NCBI RefSeq assembly: GCF_900240975.1
Contig: NZ_LT968775.1
Location: 1,660,714-1,724,713, forward strand
Source of the DNA: Mycobacterium sp. 4858
GTDB taxonomy: Bacteria; Actinomycetota; Actinomycetes; Mycobacteriales; Mycobacteriaceae
DNA length: 64,000 nt
Direction of reading: 5' to 3'
The notes under the pieces are model-generated. The model saw nothing but the letters and a program-made list of their open reading frames with translations. It was not told the origin of the DNA and searched no databases. Shown here one piece after another: positions 63,847 through 64,000 of the stretch; position 1 is the stretch's first letter; the number at the start of each line of letters is the position of its first letter. Both the position numbers and the translations under genes were made by a program.

Positions 63847-64000
63847 CTGTCTTTTATTCACAACTGACGCTGTCGGCGAATTGTGAGGGGGAGATACGTG
63901 GGGGCGGCGGTGATGTTAAAAAAAAAAACAAGAGGGGACCTTTTCTACTTGATTCTGTGAGATATACGTGTACACTTAGGATCTTGTTATATCACGTGAG
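63847..64000. other. Sequencing adapter read-through, not genomic
   Basis: From 63847 the sequence follows the Nextera mosaic end CTGTCTCTTATACACATCT and the GACGCTGCCGACGA adapter with a few miscalls, then about eight index-like bases, then a degraded copy of GTGTAGATCTCGGTGGTCGC, then a run of A (about eleven) and random AT-rich text. The abrupt drop in GC and the poly-A are typical of reading past the end of a library fragment. Nothing here should be annotated as biology. Confidence 0.9.

Noticed and set aside
63901..64000. AT-rich promoter, phage or plasmid fragment at the window end
   Set aside because: The preceding bases align with sequencing adapter and the poly-A fits adapter read-through, so the segment is artefact.

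Overview
The window is GC-rich actinobacterial DNA, and its gene content and order point to a slow-growing mycobacterium, probably a non-tuberculous species near the M. avium group. The placement rests on protein similarity and gene order recalled for M. tuberculosis (Rv1538c to Rv1571 and Rv1589 to Rv1596), not on a database search. Marker genes include the catalytically dead NlpC/P60 protein RipD, truncated haemoglobin GlbN, the TreX/TreY/TreZ trehalose set, DnaE1, LprI, the biotin synthase partner BsaP, several F420-type oxidoreductases and MIRU-like 55-bp repeats.

Layout. 1-2234: F420-type oxidoreductase and a divergent alcohol dehydrogenase/TetR pair sharing a palindrome. 2240-6477: NAD de novo operon nadA-nadB-nadC with a divergent Nudix-type regulator (NrtR/NdnR); one inverted repeat holds the operator and -10 elements for both strands. 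6660-9924: lipase, DUF2567 membrane protein, bsaP and bioB. 10054-13923: a membrane/cupredoxin cluster replacing the M. tuberculosis phiRv1 prophage region; it is the least explained part of the window. 13920-17785: bioA-bioF-bioD plus a 2H phosphoesterase, with a four-copy 55-bp tandem repeat between bioA and bioF. 17848-21831: small membrane protein, RipD and an acyltransferase-3/SGNH protein. 21867-28107: treX-treY-treZ, which converts alpha-glucan to trehalose.

28118-37689 is more accessory: a MocR regulator with a flavin split-barrel protein, ilvA, an F420 oxidoreductase, a TetR-controlled FAD monooxygenase pair, DUF6065, GNAT, phenolic acid decarboxylase and an MBL-fold hydrolase. 37755-42886 holds plsB1 and fadD11 (lipid synthesis), then a VOC/MerR pair divergent from an F420 PPOX protein. 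42968-50377 is an island of an ABC exporter, a polytopic acyltransferase-like protein, a two-component system, and a second paralogous kinase whose response regulator seems reduced to a C-terminal scrap.

50548-63718 returns to conserved order: dnaE1, a START-like protein, two short-chain reductases, glbN, lprI, alcohol dehydrogenase/AraC pair, methyltransferase, rluD-like pseudouridine synthase, lspA and ansA. The last 154 bases (63847-64000) are not genomic. They match Illumina Nextera adapter read-through followed by poly-A and noise, so the contig really ends near 63846. No tRNA, rRNA, CRISPR array or insertion sequence was seen.
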